This document shows, one piece after another, positions 1 through 7,869 of a stretch of 16,933 nucleotides of DNA. The stretch spans positions 1 to 16,933 of the forward strand of contig NZ_JOHS01000087.1 of NCBI RefSeq assembly GCF_000725625.1, written 5' to 3'. Position 1 is the first letter of the stretch. Each line of letters opens with the position of its first letter. Source of the DNA: Streptomyces sp. NRRL F-6676. Lineage in GTDB: Bacteria > Actinomycetota > Actinomycetes > Streptomycetales > Streptomycetaceae. The notes under the pieces are model-generated. The model was not told where the DNA came from. It searched no databases and saw nothing but the letters and a program-made list of their open reading frames with translations. A program made the position numbers and the translations under genes.

Positions 1-2
1 AT

Positions 3-149
3 GACGCGGTGGCCGCGGAGCGGGCGGGGGTGGGGGCGGTGCTGTACACCGGGGGGTCGCACGGGAGGGCGAGTTTGGAGGGGGTGGGGGTGCCGGTGGT
101 TGATTCTCTGGGGGAGGCGGTTGTGGTGGCGGAGCGGGTGGGGGGCTGA
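3..149 (+). CDS. C-terminal end of a HAD-superfamily hydrolase (partial)
   Basis: Only the last 48 codons are in the window, read in frame 3 and ending at TGA 147-149. The frame contains the stretch AGVGAVLYTGG followed by a Leu/Gly/Val-rich segment and a terminal helix. That pattern resembles the end of HAD phosphatases, where the last beta strand (aVLYTgG) and a GVPVVDSL-type strand lead into a final helix (inference from family pattern). The catalytic aspartates would lie upstream, outside the window, so substrate and exact class cannot be judged. Codons are strongly G-ending (GGG, GTG, GCG), unlike the glutamate dehydrogenase downstream. A competing frame open from base 1 to 459 runs into repeat DNA and is not credible. 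The coding call is fairly sure; the family name is tentative. Confidence 0.55.
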   Translation, partial: DAVAAERAGVGAVLYTGGSHGRASLEGVGVPVVDSLGEAVVVAERVGG

Positions 150-160
150 GGGTAGGTTTT

Positions 161-286
161 TTCGCCCCCGCCGCCCCTACCCTTCCCGTCCCTTCAAGGG
201 GCTCCGCCCCTTGGACCCCGGGGGTGCGTGGTCGGGTGCGGGTGGGTGGGGGCTGGTCGCGCAGTTCCCCGCGCCCCTTCCGGGGC
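161..286 (+). repeat. Dispersed Streptomyces-type intergenic repeat, copy A
   Basis: This segment aligns with 6886 to about 7013. The first 34 bases differ at 2 positions, the central hairpin is identical, one 9-base block differs entirely, and there is a 2-base indel near the end. It starts 11 bases after the upstream stop codon, right at a T-run, which is typical of a repeat commonly seen after Streptomyces genes (recalled, not searched). It contains a hairpin at 195-213 and the motif CTGGTCGCGCAGTTCCCCGC at 253-272, both of which recur in copy B. Confidence 0.85.
195..213 (+). terminator. Hairpin downstream of the HAD gene, possible terminator
   Basis: CAAGGGGCTCCGCCCCTTG is a perfect 8-bp stem with a TCC loop, 45 bases after the HAD stop codon. 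It has no T-tract on its 3' side, so it would be an I-shaped actinomycete-type terminator at best. The same hairpin is present in copy B inside a reading frame. Confidence 0.45.
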
Positions 287-424
287 ACGGTGGCCTGTCG
301 CGCCTGTCGCGCCCGCCGCGGCGGAGCCGCGCATTGGACAGCGCCCCGCGCCCCTTTCGGCGCACGGTGGCCTGTCGCGCCCGTCGCGGCGGAGCCGCGC
401 AAAGGACGCGTTCCCGCGTCCCCA
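271..424 (+). repeat. Two tandem ~77-base units with internal hairpins
   Basis: Unit 1 covers 271-347 and unit 2 covers 348-424. Both begin GCGCCCCTT(T/C)CGG, share CACGGTGGCCTGTCGCGCC, and carry an identical 6-bp hairpin CGCGGC-GGA-GCCGCG (317-331 and 385-399). The units diverge toward their 3' ends. They directly continue the dispersed repeat and have no credible coding frame. Function is unknown; they may be a duplicated repeat arm. Confidence 0.7.
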
Positions 425-936
425 GCGGGGGAGCGCCTGCCCCCGTCCCCGATACGTGAAGAAACCGTTTCTCTCTCTGTGCGAAACGTCAAAGTTCGGG
501 GGCTGGTTTTGTACACATACGGCTCATGACGGGGGGCCGGGGCGGGGGGATAGCCTTGTGGGCGTGATCAGCGCGATAGTTCGCGGGGGCGTCGTCGCCC
601 CTGCCCTGCGCCCGGTGAGCACGGCCGCGAGCCGTGTCCGGGCGGCGGCCGCTGATCCGCCGGGGCCGCGTCAGGCGGCTCCGGGGCGGGGCCCGGTCGA
701 GAGGGCGCCGCAGGCGCCCGCCGGGGCAACCGGGGGCGCGGTACGCGCGCCGAGAGCAGCGTCACACTGCCCCGGAGTGCCGACATTGGCCGATAACCCC
801 TCGCCCGTCCCACCGTGCGGCATAGCGTCGAAGCAGACCGGACATTCCGCGTCGTGGCGTTGTGGCGGTTACGGCGGAGCAGAGACCGTACTTCCTTCTA
901 CGTCACGCAATGGCGCGCGACAGGAGCCAGAGGACA
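425..936. other. Non-coding region upstream of glutamate dehydrogenase
   Basis: About 510 bases without a supportable gene. Open frames here (for example 228-998 plus) start in repeat DNA and overlap the dehydrogenase start. Bases 452-525 are relatively AT-rich and contain the small inverted repeat GAAAC-C-GTTTC (461-471). A 7-bp hairpin GGGCGCC-GCA-GGCGCCC lies at 703-719. One weak promoter-like pair is TTGTGG (556-561) and TAGTTC (577-582), 15 bases apart, which is not convincing. The gdh promoter and any leader regulation probably lie in this stretch. Confidence 0.5.
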
Positions 937-3900
937 ATGCAGACCAAGCTGGACGAAGCCAAGGCCGAGTTGCTCGAAAGGGCGGCTCGCGTAGCTGAGA
1001 ACAGCCCGGTCGGGGGGCACCTACCGACCGGGCCGACGGGCGACTCCCCGGACGGCCCGTCGAGCCCGGGCACCCCGGCGACGACCTCGAAGAAGACCGC
1101 TGCCAAGCCAAGCGTCGGCAAGACACCTGCTGCCAGGACGACCACCGGCAAGAAGACCGCCGCCAGGAAGACCGCCTCGCGCGGACGGGCGACCGCCGAG
1201 GCTCCCACGGCGCCCGGCGCCCCGGACACCTCCGACAGCGAGTCCGTGCTGTCGTTCCTGAAGCGCTACTACCTGCACACCGCCCCCGAGGACCTCGCCG
1301 ACCGCGACCCGGTCGACGTGTTCGGCGCCGCCGTCTCGCACTACCGGCTGGCCGAGACGCGCCCCCAGGGCACCGCCAACGTGCGGGTGCACACGCCCAC
1401 CGTCGAGGAGAACGGCTGGACGTGCAGCCACTCCGTCGTCGAGGTGGTCACGGACGACATGCCCTTCCTCGTCGACTCCGTCACCAACGACCTCTCCCGC
1501 CAGGGCCGCGGCATCCACGTCGTCGTCCACCCGCAGTTCGTCGTGCGGCGCGACGTCACCGGCAAGCTGCTCGAGGTGCTGTCCACCCCGCCCCAGGGCG
1601 AGCTGCCGCAGGACGCGGCGGTCGAGTCGTGGATCCACGTCGAGATCGACCGCGAGACCGACCGCGCCGACCTCAAGCAGATCACCGCCGACCTGCTGCG
1701 CGTCCTGTCCGACGTCCGCGAGGCCGTCGAGGACTGGGAGAAGATGCGGGACACCGCCTCCCGCATCGCCGACGAGCTGCCCGGCGAGCCGGTCCCCGGC
1801 GACCTGCCGGGGCAGCAGGTCGAGGAGGCCCGCGAGCTGCTGCACTGGCTCGCCGACGACCACTTCACCTTCCTCGGCTACCGGGAGTACGAGCTGCGCG
1901 GCGACGACGCGCTGAGCGCCGTTCCCGGCACCGGGCTCGGCATACTGCGCGCGGACCCGCACCACTCCGACGACGACGGCCACCCGGTCAGCCCCTCCTT
2001 CGAACGCCTGCCCGCCGACGCCCGCGCCAAGGCCCGTGAGCACAAGCTGCTCGTCCTCACCAAGGCCAACAGCCGCGCCACCGTGCACCGGCCTTCCTAC
2101 CTGGACTACGTCGGCGTCAAGAAGTTCGACGCCGAGGGCAACGTCACCGGCGAGCGCCGCTTCCTCGGTCTGTTCTCCTCCGCCGCCTACACCGAGTCGG
2201 TGCGCCGGGTGCCCGTCATCCGCCGCAAGGTCGAGGAGGTCCTCCAGGGCGCCGGGTTCTCGCCCAACAGCCACGACGGGCGCGACCTGACGCAGATCCT
2301 GGAGACCTACCCGCGCGACGAGCTGTTCCAGACCCCGGCCGACGAGCTGCGGTCCATCGCCACCTCGGTGCTCTACCTCCAGGAACGCCGCCGGCTCCGG
2401 CTCTACCTGCGACAGGACGAGTACGGGCGCTACTACTCCGCGCTCGTCTACCTCCCGCGCGACCGCTACACCACCGGCGTCCGGCTGCGGATCATCGACA
2501 TCCTCAAGGAGGAGCTCGGCGGCACCAGCGTCGACTTCACCGCCTGGAACACCGAGTCGATCCTCTCCCGGCTGCACTTCGTGGTCCGCGTCCCGCAGGG
2601 CACCGAGCTGCCCGAGCTGTCCGACGCCGACAAGGACCGCATCGAGTCCCGTCTCGCCGAGGCCGGCCGCTCCTGGGCCGACGGCTTCTCCGAGGCGCTC
2701 GACGCCGAGCTCGGCGAGGAGCGCGCCGCCGCCCTGCTGCGCCGCTACGCCAGCGCCTTCCCCGAGGGCTACAAGGCCGACCACAGCCCCCGGGCCGCCG
2801 TCGCCGACCTCATCCACCTCGAACAGCTGGACGACGACGAGAAGGACTTCGCGCTCAGCCTCTACGAGCCGGTGGGCGCCGGCGCCGCCGAGCGCCGCTT
2901 CAAGATCTACCGCCGGGGCGGCTCGGTCTCCCTCTCCCGGGTGCTGCCGGTGCTGAGCCTGCTCGGCGTCGAGGTCACCGACGAACGCCCGTACGAGCTG
3001 CGCTGCGCCGACCGCACCACCGCCTGGATCTACGACTTCGGGCTGCGGATGCCCGCCCAGAGCGGCGGCGAACACCTGGGCGACGACGCCCGCGAGCGGT
3101 TCCAGGACGCCTTCGCCGCGACCTGGACCGGCCGTGCCGAGAACGACGGCTTCAACGCCCTCGTCCTCAGCGCCGGGCTGAGCTGGCGGCAGGCGATGGT
3201 GCTGCGCGCCTACGCCAAGTACCTGCGCCAGGCCGGGTCCACGTTCAGCCAGGACTACATGGAGACCACCCTCCGCAACAACGTCCACACCACCCGGCTG
3301 CTCGTCTCCCTGTTCGAGGCGCGGATGTCGCCCGAGCGCCAGCGCGCCGGGGTGGAGATCACCGACGCCCTCCTCGAAGAGCTCGACGCCGCGCTCGACA
3401 AGGTCGCCTCGCTCGACGAGGACCGCATCCTGCGCTCCTTCCTCACCGTCATCAAGGCGACGCTGCGCACCAACTTCTTCCAGCACGCCGAGGACGGCAC
3501 GCCGCACGCGTACGTCTCCATGAAGTTCGACCCGCAAGCCATCCCCGACCTCCCCGCGCCCCGCCCGGCGTACGAGATCTGGGTGTACTCGCCGCGCGTC
3601 GAGGGCGTCCACCTGCGCTTCGGCAAGGTCGCGCGCGGCGGACTGCGCTGGTCCGACCGGCGCGAGGACTTCCGCACGGAGATCCTCGGCCTGGTCAAGG
3701 CGCAGATGGTCAAGAACACGGTGATCGTGCCGGTCGGCGCCAAGGGCGGCTTCGTCGCCAAGCAGCTGCCCGACCCGTCCGTCGACCGCGACGCCTGGCT
3801 GGCGGAGGGCATCGCCAGCTACAAGACGTTCATCTCGGCGCTGCTCGACATCACCGACAACATGGTGGCCGGCGAGGTCGTCCACCCGGCGGACGTCGTC

Positions 3901-6045
3901 CGGCACGACGAGGACGACACCTACCTCGTCGTCGCCGCCGACAAGGGCACCGCGACCTTCTCCGACATCGCCAACGAGGTCGCCGAGGCGTACAACTTCT
4001 GGCTCGGCGACGCCTTCGCCTCCGGTGGCTCGGCCGGCTACGACCACAAGGGCATGGGCATCACCGCCCGTGGCGCCTGGGAGTCCGTCAAGCGGCACTT
4101 CCGGGAGCTGGGCGTGGACACCCAGACCGAGGACTTCACCGTCGTCGGCGTCGGCGACATGTCCGGTGACGTGTTCGGCAACGGCATGCTGCTCAGCGAG
4201 CACATCCGCCTGGTCGCCGCCTTCGACCACCGGCACATCTTCATCGACCCGAACCCGGACGCGGCCACCTCGTACGCCGAGCGCCGCCGCATGTTCGAGC
4301 TGCCCCGCTCCTCCTGGGCCGACTACAACACCGACCTGCTGTCGGCCGGCGGCGGGATCTTCCCGCGCAGCGCCAAGTCGATCCCGGTCAACGCCCAGAT
4401 CCGCGAGGCCCTCGGCATCGAGGGCAAGGTCACCAAGATGACCCCCGGCGACCTGATGAAGGCGATCCTCCAGGCCCCCGTCGACCTGCTGTGGAACGGC
4501 GGCATCGGCACCTACGTCAAGGCCTCCACCGAGTCGCACGCCGACGTCGGCGACAAGGCCAACGACGCCATCCGCGTCGACGGCGGCGACCTGCGCGTCC
4601 AGGTCGTCGGCGAGGGCGGCAACCTGGGCTGCACCCAGCTCGGCCGGATCGAGTTCGCCATGCGGGGCGGCCGGATCAACACCGACGCCATCGACAACAG
4701 CGCCGGCGTGGACACCTCCGACCACGAGGTGAACATCAAGATCCTGCTCAACGGCCTGGTCCGCGAGGGCGACCTCACCGTCAAGCAGCGCAACAAGGTC
4801 CTCGCCGGAATGACCGACGAGGTCGGCCACCTGGTGCTGCGCAACAACTACGCGCAGAACCTGGCCATCGCCAACGCGCTCGCCCAGTCCAAGGACATGC
4901 TCAACGCCCAGCAGCGGTTCATCCGCCACCTGGTGCGCGCCGGCCACCTCGACCGGGCCCTGGAGTTCCTGCCCACCGACCGCCAGATCCGCGAGCGCCT
5001 CAGCTCCGGCAACGGGCTGACCGGCCCCGAGACGGCCGTCCTGCTGGCGTACACGAAGATCACGGTGGCCGAGGAGCTGCTGGCCACCACGCTGCCGGAC
5101 GACCCCTACCTCAGCGGTCTGCTGCACGCGTACTTCCCGACCGCCCTGCGCGAGAAGTTCGCCGAGGCGATCGAGAGCCACCCGCTGCGCCGCGAGATCA
5201 CCACGACGGTGCTGGTCAATGACACCGTCAACACCGGCGGTACGACGTACCTCCACCGGCTGCGGGAGGAGACCGGCGCCTCGCTCGAGGAGATCGTGCG
5301 GGCGCAGACCGCCGCGCGCGCCATCTTCCGCTCCGCACCGGTGTGGGACGCGGTCGAGGAACTCGACAACAAGGTCGAGGCCGACGTCCAGACCCGGATC
5401 CGGCTGCACTCCCGGCGTCTGGTCGAGCGCGGCACGCGCTGGCTGCTCAACAACCGGCCGCAGCCGCTCCAGCTCGGCGAGACCATCGAGTTCTTCCAGG
5501 AGCGGGTCGAGCAGGTCTGGTCCCAGCTGCCCAAGCTGCTGTGCGGCGCGGACGCGGAGTGGTACCAGAAGATCTACGACGAGCTGTCGGGCGCCGGTGT
5601 CCCGGACGAACTCGCCACGCGGGTGGCCGGGTTCTCCTCCGCCTTCCCGACGCTCGACATCGTGTCCGTCGCCGACCGCACCGGCAAGGACCCGATGGCC
5701 GTCGCCGAGGTGTACTACGACCTCGCCGACCGGCTGAACATCACCCGGCTGATGGACCGCATCATCGAACTGCCGCGGGCGGACCGCTGGCAGTCGATGG
5801 CCCGCGCGGCGATCCGCGAGGACCTCTACGCGGCCCACGCGGCGCTCACCTCGGACGTCCTGACCGTCGGCAACGGCACCTCCACGCCGGAGCAGCGGTT
5901 CGAGACGTGGCAGGAGAAGAACGCGGCGCTGCTCGGCCGGGCCCGCACCACGCTGGAGGAGATCCAGAGCTCGGACTCCTTCGACCTGGCGAATCTGTCG
6001 GTGGCCATGCGGACGATGCGGACGCTGCTGCGCTCGCACAGCTGA
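937..6045 (+). CDS. gdh: NAD-specific glutamate dehydrogenase, large (~180 kDa) type
   Basis: Oxidatively deaminates L-glutamate to 2-oxoglutarate and ammonia using NAD (EC 1.4.1.2), linking glutamate catabolism to the TCA cycle in the cytoplasm. The 1702-residue length fits the large bacterial GDH class (Bac_GDH family) first characterised in Streptomyces. The glutamate-binding core is at about residues 897-939: KVARGGLRWSDRREDF, then Lys921 and Lys926 in GLVKAQMVKN, then Lys936 in VGAKGGF. The dinucleotide-binding segment is at about 1069-1083 (VVGVGDMSGDVFGNG). The long N-terminal half holds the ACT-like regulatory regions known for the family. ATG 937 is chosen because AGAGG (929-933) precedes it closely and because the sequence from MQTKLDEAKAELL onward looks conserved; an upstream in-frame GTG at 862 would add 25 poor residues. 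Residues about 49-86 form a Lys/Ala/Thr/Arg-rich low-complexity tract. Third positions are mostly C. Confidence 0.95.
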   Translation: MQTKLDEAKAELLERAARVAENSPVGGHLPTGPTGDSPDGPSSPGTPATTSKKTAAKPSVGKTPAARTTTGKKTAARKTASRGRATAEAPTAPGAPDTSDSESVLSFLKRYYLHTAPEDLADRDPVDVFGAAVSHYRLAETRPQGTANVRVHTPTVEENGWTCSHSVVEVVTDDMPFLVDSVTNDLSRQGRGIHVVVHPQFVVRRDVTGKLLEVLSTPPQGELPQDAAVESWIHVEIDRETDRADLKQITADLLRVLSDVREAVEDWEKMRDTASRIADELPGEPVPGDLPGQQVEEARELLHWLADDHFTFLGYREYELRGDDALSAVPGTGLGILRADPHHSDDDGHPVSPSFERLPADARAKAREHKLLVLTKANSRATVHRPSYLDYVGVKKFDAEGNVTGERRFLGLFSSAAYTESVRRVPVIRRKVEEVLQGAGFSPNSHDGRDLTQILETYPRDELFQTPADELRSIATSVLYLQERRRLRLYLRQDEYGRYYSALVYLPRDRYTTGVRLRIIDILKEELGGTSVDFTAWNTESILSRLHFVVRVPQGTELPELSDADKDRIESRLAEAGRSWADGFSEALDAELGEERAAALLRRYASAFPEGYKADHSPRAAVADLIHLEQLDDDEKDFALSLYEPVGAGAAERRFKIYRRGGSVSLSRVLPVLSLLGVEVTDERPYELRCADRTTAWIYDFGLRMPAQSGGEHLGDDARERFQDAFAATWTGRAENDGFNALVLSAGLSWRQAMVLRAYAKYLRQAGSTFSQDYMETTLRNNVHTTRLLVSLFEARMSPERQRAGVEITDALLEELDAALDKVASLDEDRILRSFLTVIKATLRTNFFQHAEDGTPHAYVSMKFDPQAIPDLPAPRPAYEIWVYSPRVEGVHLRFGKVARGGLRWSDRREDFRTEILGLVKAQMVKNTVIVPVGAKGGFVAKQLPDPSVDRDAWLAEGIASYKTFISALLDITDNMVAGEVVHPADVVRHDEDDTYLVVAADKGTATFSDIANEVAEAYNFWLGDAFASGGSAGYDHKGMGITARGAWESVKRHFRELGVDTQTEDFTVVGVGDMSGDVFGNGMLLSEHIRLVAAFDHRHIFIDPNPDAATSYAERRRMFELPRSSWADYNTDLLSAGGGIFPRSAKSIPVNAQIREALGIEGKVTKMTPGDLMKAILQAPVDLLWNGGIGTYVKASTESHADVGDKANDAIRVDGGDLRVQVVGEGGNLGCTQLGRIEFAMRGGRINTDAIDNSAGVDTSDHEVNIKILLNGLVREGDLTVKQRNKVLAGMTDEVGHLVLRNNYAQNLAIANALAQSKDMLNAQQRFIRHLVRAGHLDRALEFLPTDRQIRERLSSGNGLTGPETAVLLAYTKITVAEELLATTLPDDPYLSGLLHAYFPTALREKFAEAIESHPLRREITTTVLVNDTVNTGGTTYLHRLREETGASLEEIVRAQTAARAIFRSAPVWDAVEELDNKVEADVQTRIRLHSRRLVERGTRWLLNNRPQPLQLGETIEFFQERVEQVWSQLPKLLCGADAEWYQKIYDELSGAGVPDELATRVAGFSSAFPTLDIVSVADRTGKDPMAVAEVYYDLADRLNITRLMDRIIELPRADRWQSMARAAIREDLYAAHAALTSDVLTVGNGTSTPEQRFETWQEKNAALLGRARTTLEEIQSSDSFDLANLSVAMRTMRTLLRSHS

Positions 6046-6073
6046 CGGTTGCCGGCCGACGGCTCGGCGGTTC

Positions 6074-6101
6074 GGGGCGCCCTCTCTCGGGAGGGCGCCC
6101 C
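6074..6101 (+). terminator. Rho-independent-type terminator of gdh
   Basis: A perfect 11-bp inverted repeat, GGGGCGCCCTC (6074-6084) and GAGGGCGCCCC (6091-6101), with loop TCTCGG, begins 28 bases after the gdh stop. There is no long U-tract, as is common in Streptomyces. It separates gdh from the next gene. Confidence 0.85.
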
Positions 6102-6121
6102 TGCGCGTTTGCCGGCGGTTC

Positions 6122-6150
6122 TTGGGGATCTTCCGTGGGATATCTACTCT
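6122..6150 (+). promoter_or_regulatory. Weak candidate promoter for the membrane glycosyltransferase-like gene
   Basis: TTGGGG (6122-6127) and TACTCT (6145-6150) are 17 bases apart and lie after the gdh terminator, about 60 bases before the chosen start codon. Both hexamers are imperfect matches to the Streptomyces vegetative consensus. Confidence 0.25.
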
Positions 6151-6207
6151 TTCTTGCTCAAAGGGGTATCGGTATCTCCCTTCGTTCTTCCCTGGAGGTT
6201 TCGGGCC

Positions 6208-7869
6208 GTGACTGTCAGCGTCTCCGAGGGGAGAGTCCGTGGTGCGGTGGCGGCGCGTCCGTCCTGGGGGGTGGGGGTGCTGCGGGCGGCGGTCGCGGTG
6301 GTCGTGCTGCTCATGGTGCTCGTGATCCTGCGGTTGCCGTGGATCGGGGACCTCGGGATGCATGCGGCGACCGTGGAGCGGTTGCGGCGCGATCTGGTGC
6401 GTCCCGGCGATCCGCTCGTGCGGGCGGACGCGCCCAGCCCGTACTACTCGCCCTGGACGGTGCTGCTCGGGGGGCTGGCGCGGGTGTCCGGGTTGTCCGT
6501 GTGGAACGTGTTGCGGGTGGGGGCGGTGGGAGCGCTCCTCGTGCTGGTGTCCGGGGTGTGGCGCTCTGCGCGGACGTGGGGCGGGTCTCGGGCGGCGGGG
6601 CCGTTGGCCGTGCTGTGCGTGGTGTTGCTGTGGGGGGTGCGGGACTTCGCGTGGAGCGGGTTCGTGGGGCTGGACTCGCTGGCGTTGACGGTGGCGTATC
6701 CGAGCACGCTCGCGTTGGGGTTGTCGTTCCATCTGTGGGCTTCGCTGACGCGGGCGGTGCGGGTGCGGGCGGGGTGGGGGGTGTTTCTGGCGCTGGGGGT
6801 GCTGTGGGCGGTGATTCTGCTGGTGCACCAGTTCACGGGGGTGGTGGCGTCGTTGGGTGCGGTGGGGGCGGTTGTCTCGGGGGTCTTCGCCCCCGCCGCC
6901 CCTGCCCTTCCCTTCCCTTCAAGGGGCTCCGCCCCTTGGACCCCGGGGGTGCGTGGTCGGCCGACGGCCGGTGGGGGCTGGTCGCGCAGTTCCCCGCACC
7001 CCTTCGCCGGGGCGCGGTTGCTCGGTGGAGTCGTGTTGGGGCTCGTGCTGTTGTGGGCGTGGCCCTATTACGACTTCTTCTCGCTCGTGCGGGTGGGGGG
7101 CGGGCTGGAGGCCGTTCATCGGCCGTTGTACGACGACCTGTTGGCGCGGTACGGGCTCGTCCTCCTCGGCGTTCTCGCCCTTGCCGTGCGGGCCCGGCGG
7201 GTGCGGTGCGACGCGTTGGTCGTGTTCTTCGTTCTCGGCGTTGTCGTGTTCGCCCTCGGTGGGGTGAGCGGGCACTGGTCCTGGGGGCGGGTGTTGCCCG
7301 CGGTGCTGATTCCGGCGCAGCTTGCCGTCGCGCTGGAGGCGTGTACGGCGTGGGACGTGTTGCAGGGATGGTGGCGGGCGGGGCTCGCCGTGGTGGTGGG
7401 GGGCGCGCTCGCCGTGGGGGCGTGGGCGCAGGTGGGGGTCGTGGGGTACGTCGTGCCGCGCCGGGTGCTGCCGGAGGCGGTCGCCGAGCGGAGCGCGCCG
7501 CCGTGGCACGGGTACGGGTGGATCACGCCCCGGGTGCGGTACGGGGACGTGGTGCTGGCGCGGAAGGGGCCGGCCCGGCGCATTCCGGCCTACGGGGCGT
7601 ACACCGTCGCACCGGGCTACCCGGACGTCTTCCTGGCGGACGAGGCGCAGCGGCTCGACGCGGTGCGCCGGTACTACGCGGCGGGCACCGCCTCTGCCGT
7701 ACGGCGTGCGGTCGTACGGCGGTACGGGGTGCGGTGGGTCGTGTGGGGGAAGGGCGACGGTGCCCCGCCGGACGGGCTGCGGCGGGTGGCCTCGGGGCCG
7801 GGCGGGGCGGAGCTGTACGAGGTCGTCAGTGCGCGGGCCGGCGCGGGAGCCGTGCCAGGAAGTCCGTGA
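6208..7869 (+). CDS. Polytopic membrane protein, probable GT-C-type glycosyltransferase, with in-frame repeat insertion
   Basis: 553 residues. GTG 6208 is preferred because TGGAGG (6193-6198) sits 9 bases upstream; earlier in-frame codons lack a ribosome site. Hydrophobic segments lie at about 23-43, 104-116, 131-145, 158-176, 190-226, 270-287, 315-327, 337-351, 360-376 and 391-415. A soluble tail from about 418 to 553 follows. After the first helix there is a loop starting WIGDLGMHAATVERLRRDL, with Asp48 where GT-C enzymes keep an acidic residue, and then PYYSPW (79-84). This layout (N-terminal helix, acidic loop, many helices, small C-terminal domain) fits polyprenyl-phosphate-sugar-dependent glycosyltransferases, but no diagnostic motif proves it. 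Residues 227 to about 268 are translated dispersed repeat (copy B). Codons end mostly in G, unlike gdh. The end overlaps the opposing hydrolase gene by 44 bases. Confidence 0.75.
   Translation: MTVSVSEGRVRGAVAARPSWGVGVLRAAVAVVVLLMVLVILRLPWIGDLGMHAATVERLRRDLVRPGDPLVRADAPSPYYSPWTVLLGGLARVSGLSVWNVLRVGAVGALLVLVSGVWRSARTWGGSRAAGPLAVLCVVLLWGVRDFAWSGFVGLDSLALTVAYPSTLALGLSFHLWASLTRAVRVRAGWGVFLALGVLWAVILLVHQFTGVVASLGAVGAVVSGVFAPAAPALPFPSRGSAPWTPGVRGRPTAGGGWSRSSPHPFAGARLLGGVVLGLVLLWAWPYYDFFSLVRVGGGLEAVHRPLYDDLLARYGLVLLGVLALAVRARRVRCDALVVFFVLGVVVFALGGVSGHWSWGRVLPAVLIPAQLAVALEACTAWDVLQGWWRAGLAVVVGGALAVGAWAQVGVVGYVVPRRVLPEAVAERSAPPWHGYGWITPRVRYGDVVLARKGPARRIPAYGAYTVAPGYPDVFLADEAQRLDAVRRYYAAGTASAVRRAVVRRYGVRWVVWGKGDGAPPDGLRRVASGPGGAELYEVVSARAGAGAVPGSP
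6886..7013 (+). repeat. Dispersed repeat, copy B, inside a coding sequence
   Basis: Homologous to 161-286 in the same orientation. It shares TTCGCCCCCGCCGCCCCT at its start, the hairpin at 6920-6938, and CTGGTCGCGCAGTTCCCCGC at 6978-6997. It falls precisely on a codon boundary (Phe227) and keeps the frame open, adding a Pro/Gly/Ser/Arg-rich loop of about 42 residues between two hydrophobic segments. Confidence 0.85.

Noticed and set aside
862..936. Upstream GTG start for gdh adding 25 residues
   Set aside because: No ribosome site precedes it, and ATG 937 has AGAGG close by and opens the conserved-looking N-terminus.
228..998. Open frame before and overlapping the start of gdh
   Set aside because: It begins in repeat DNA, is low-complexity Arg/Pro/Ala, and overlaps the conserved gdh N-terminus in another frame.
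1021..6828. A 1935-codon open frame on the minus strand across gdh and into the next gene
   Set aside because: It mirrors C-ending codons of gdh; its translation is Val/Asp/Gly/Leu-biased with no domain, and it crosses the terminator and a gene boundary. It is a high-GC shadow.
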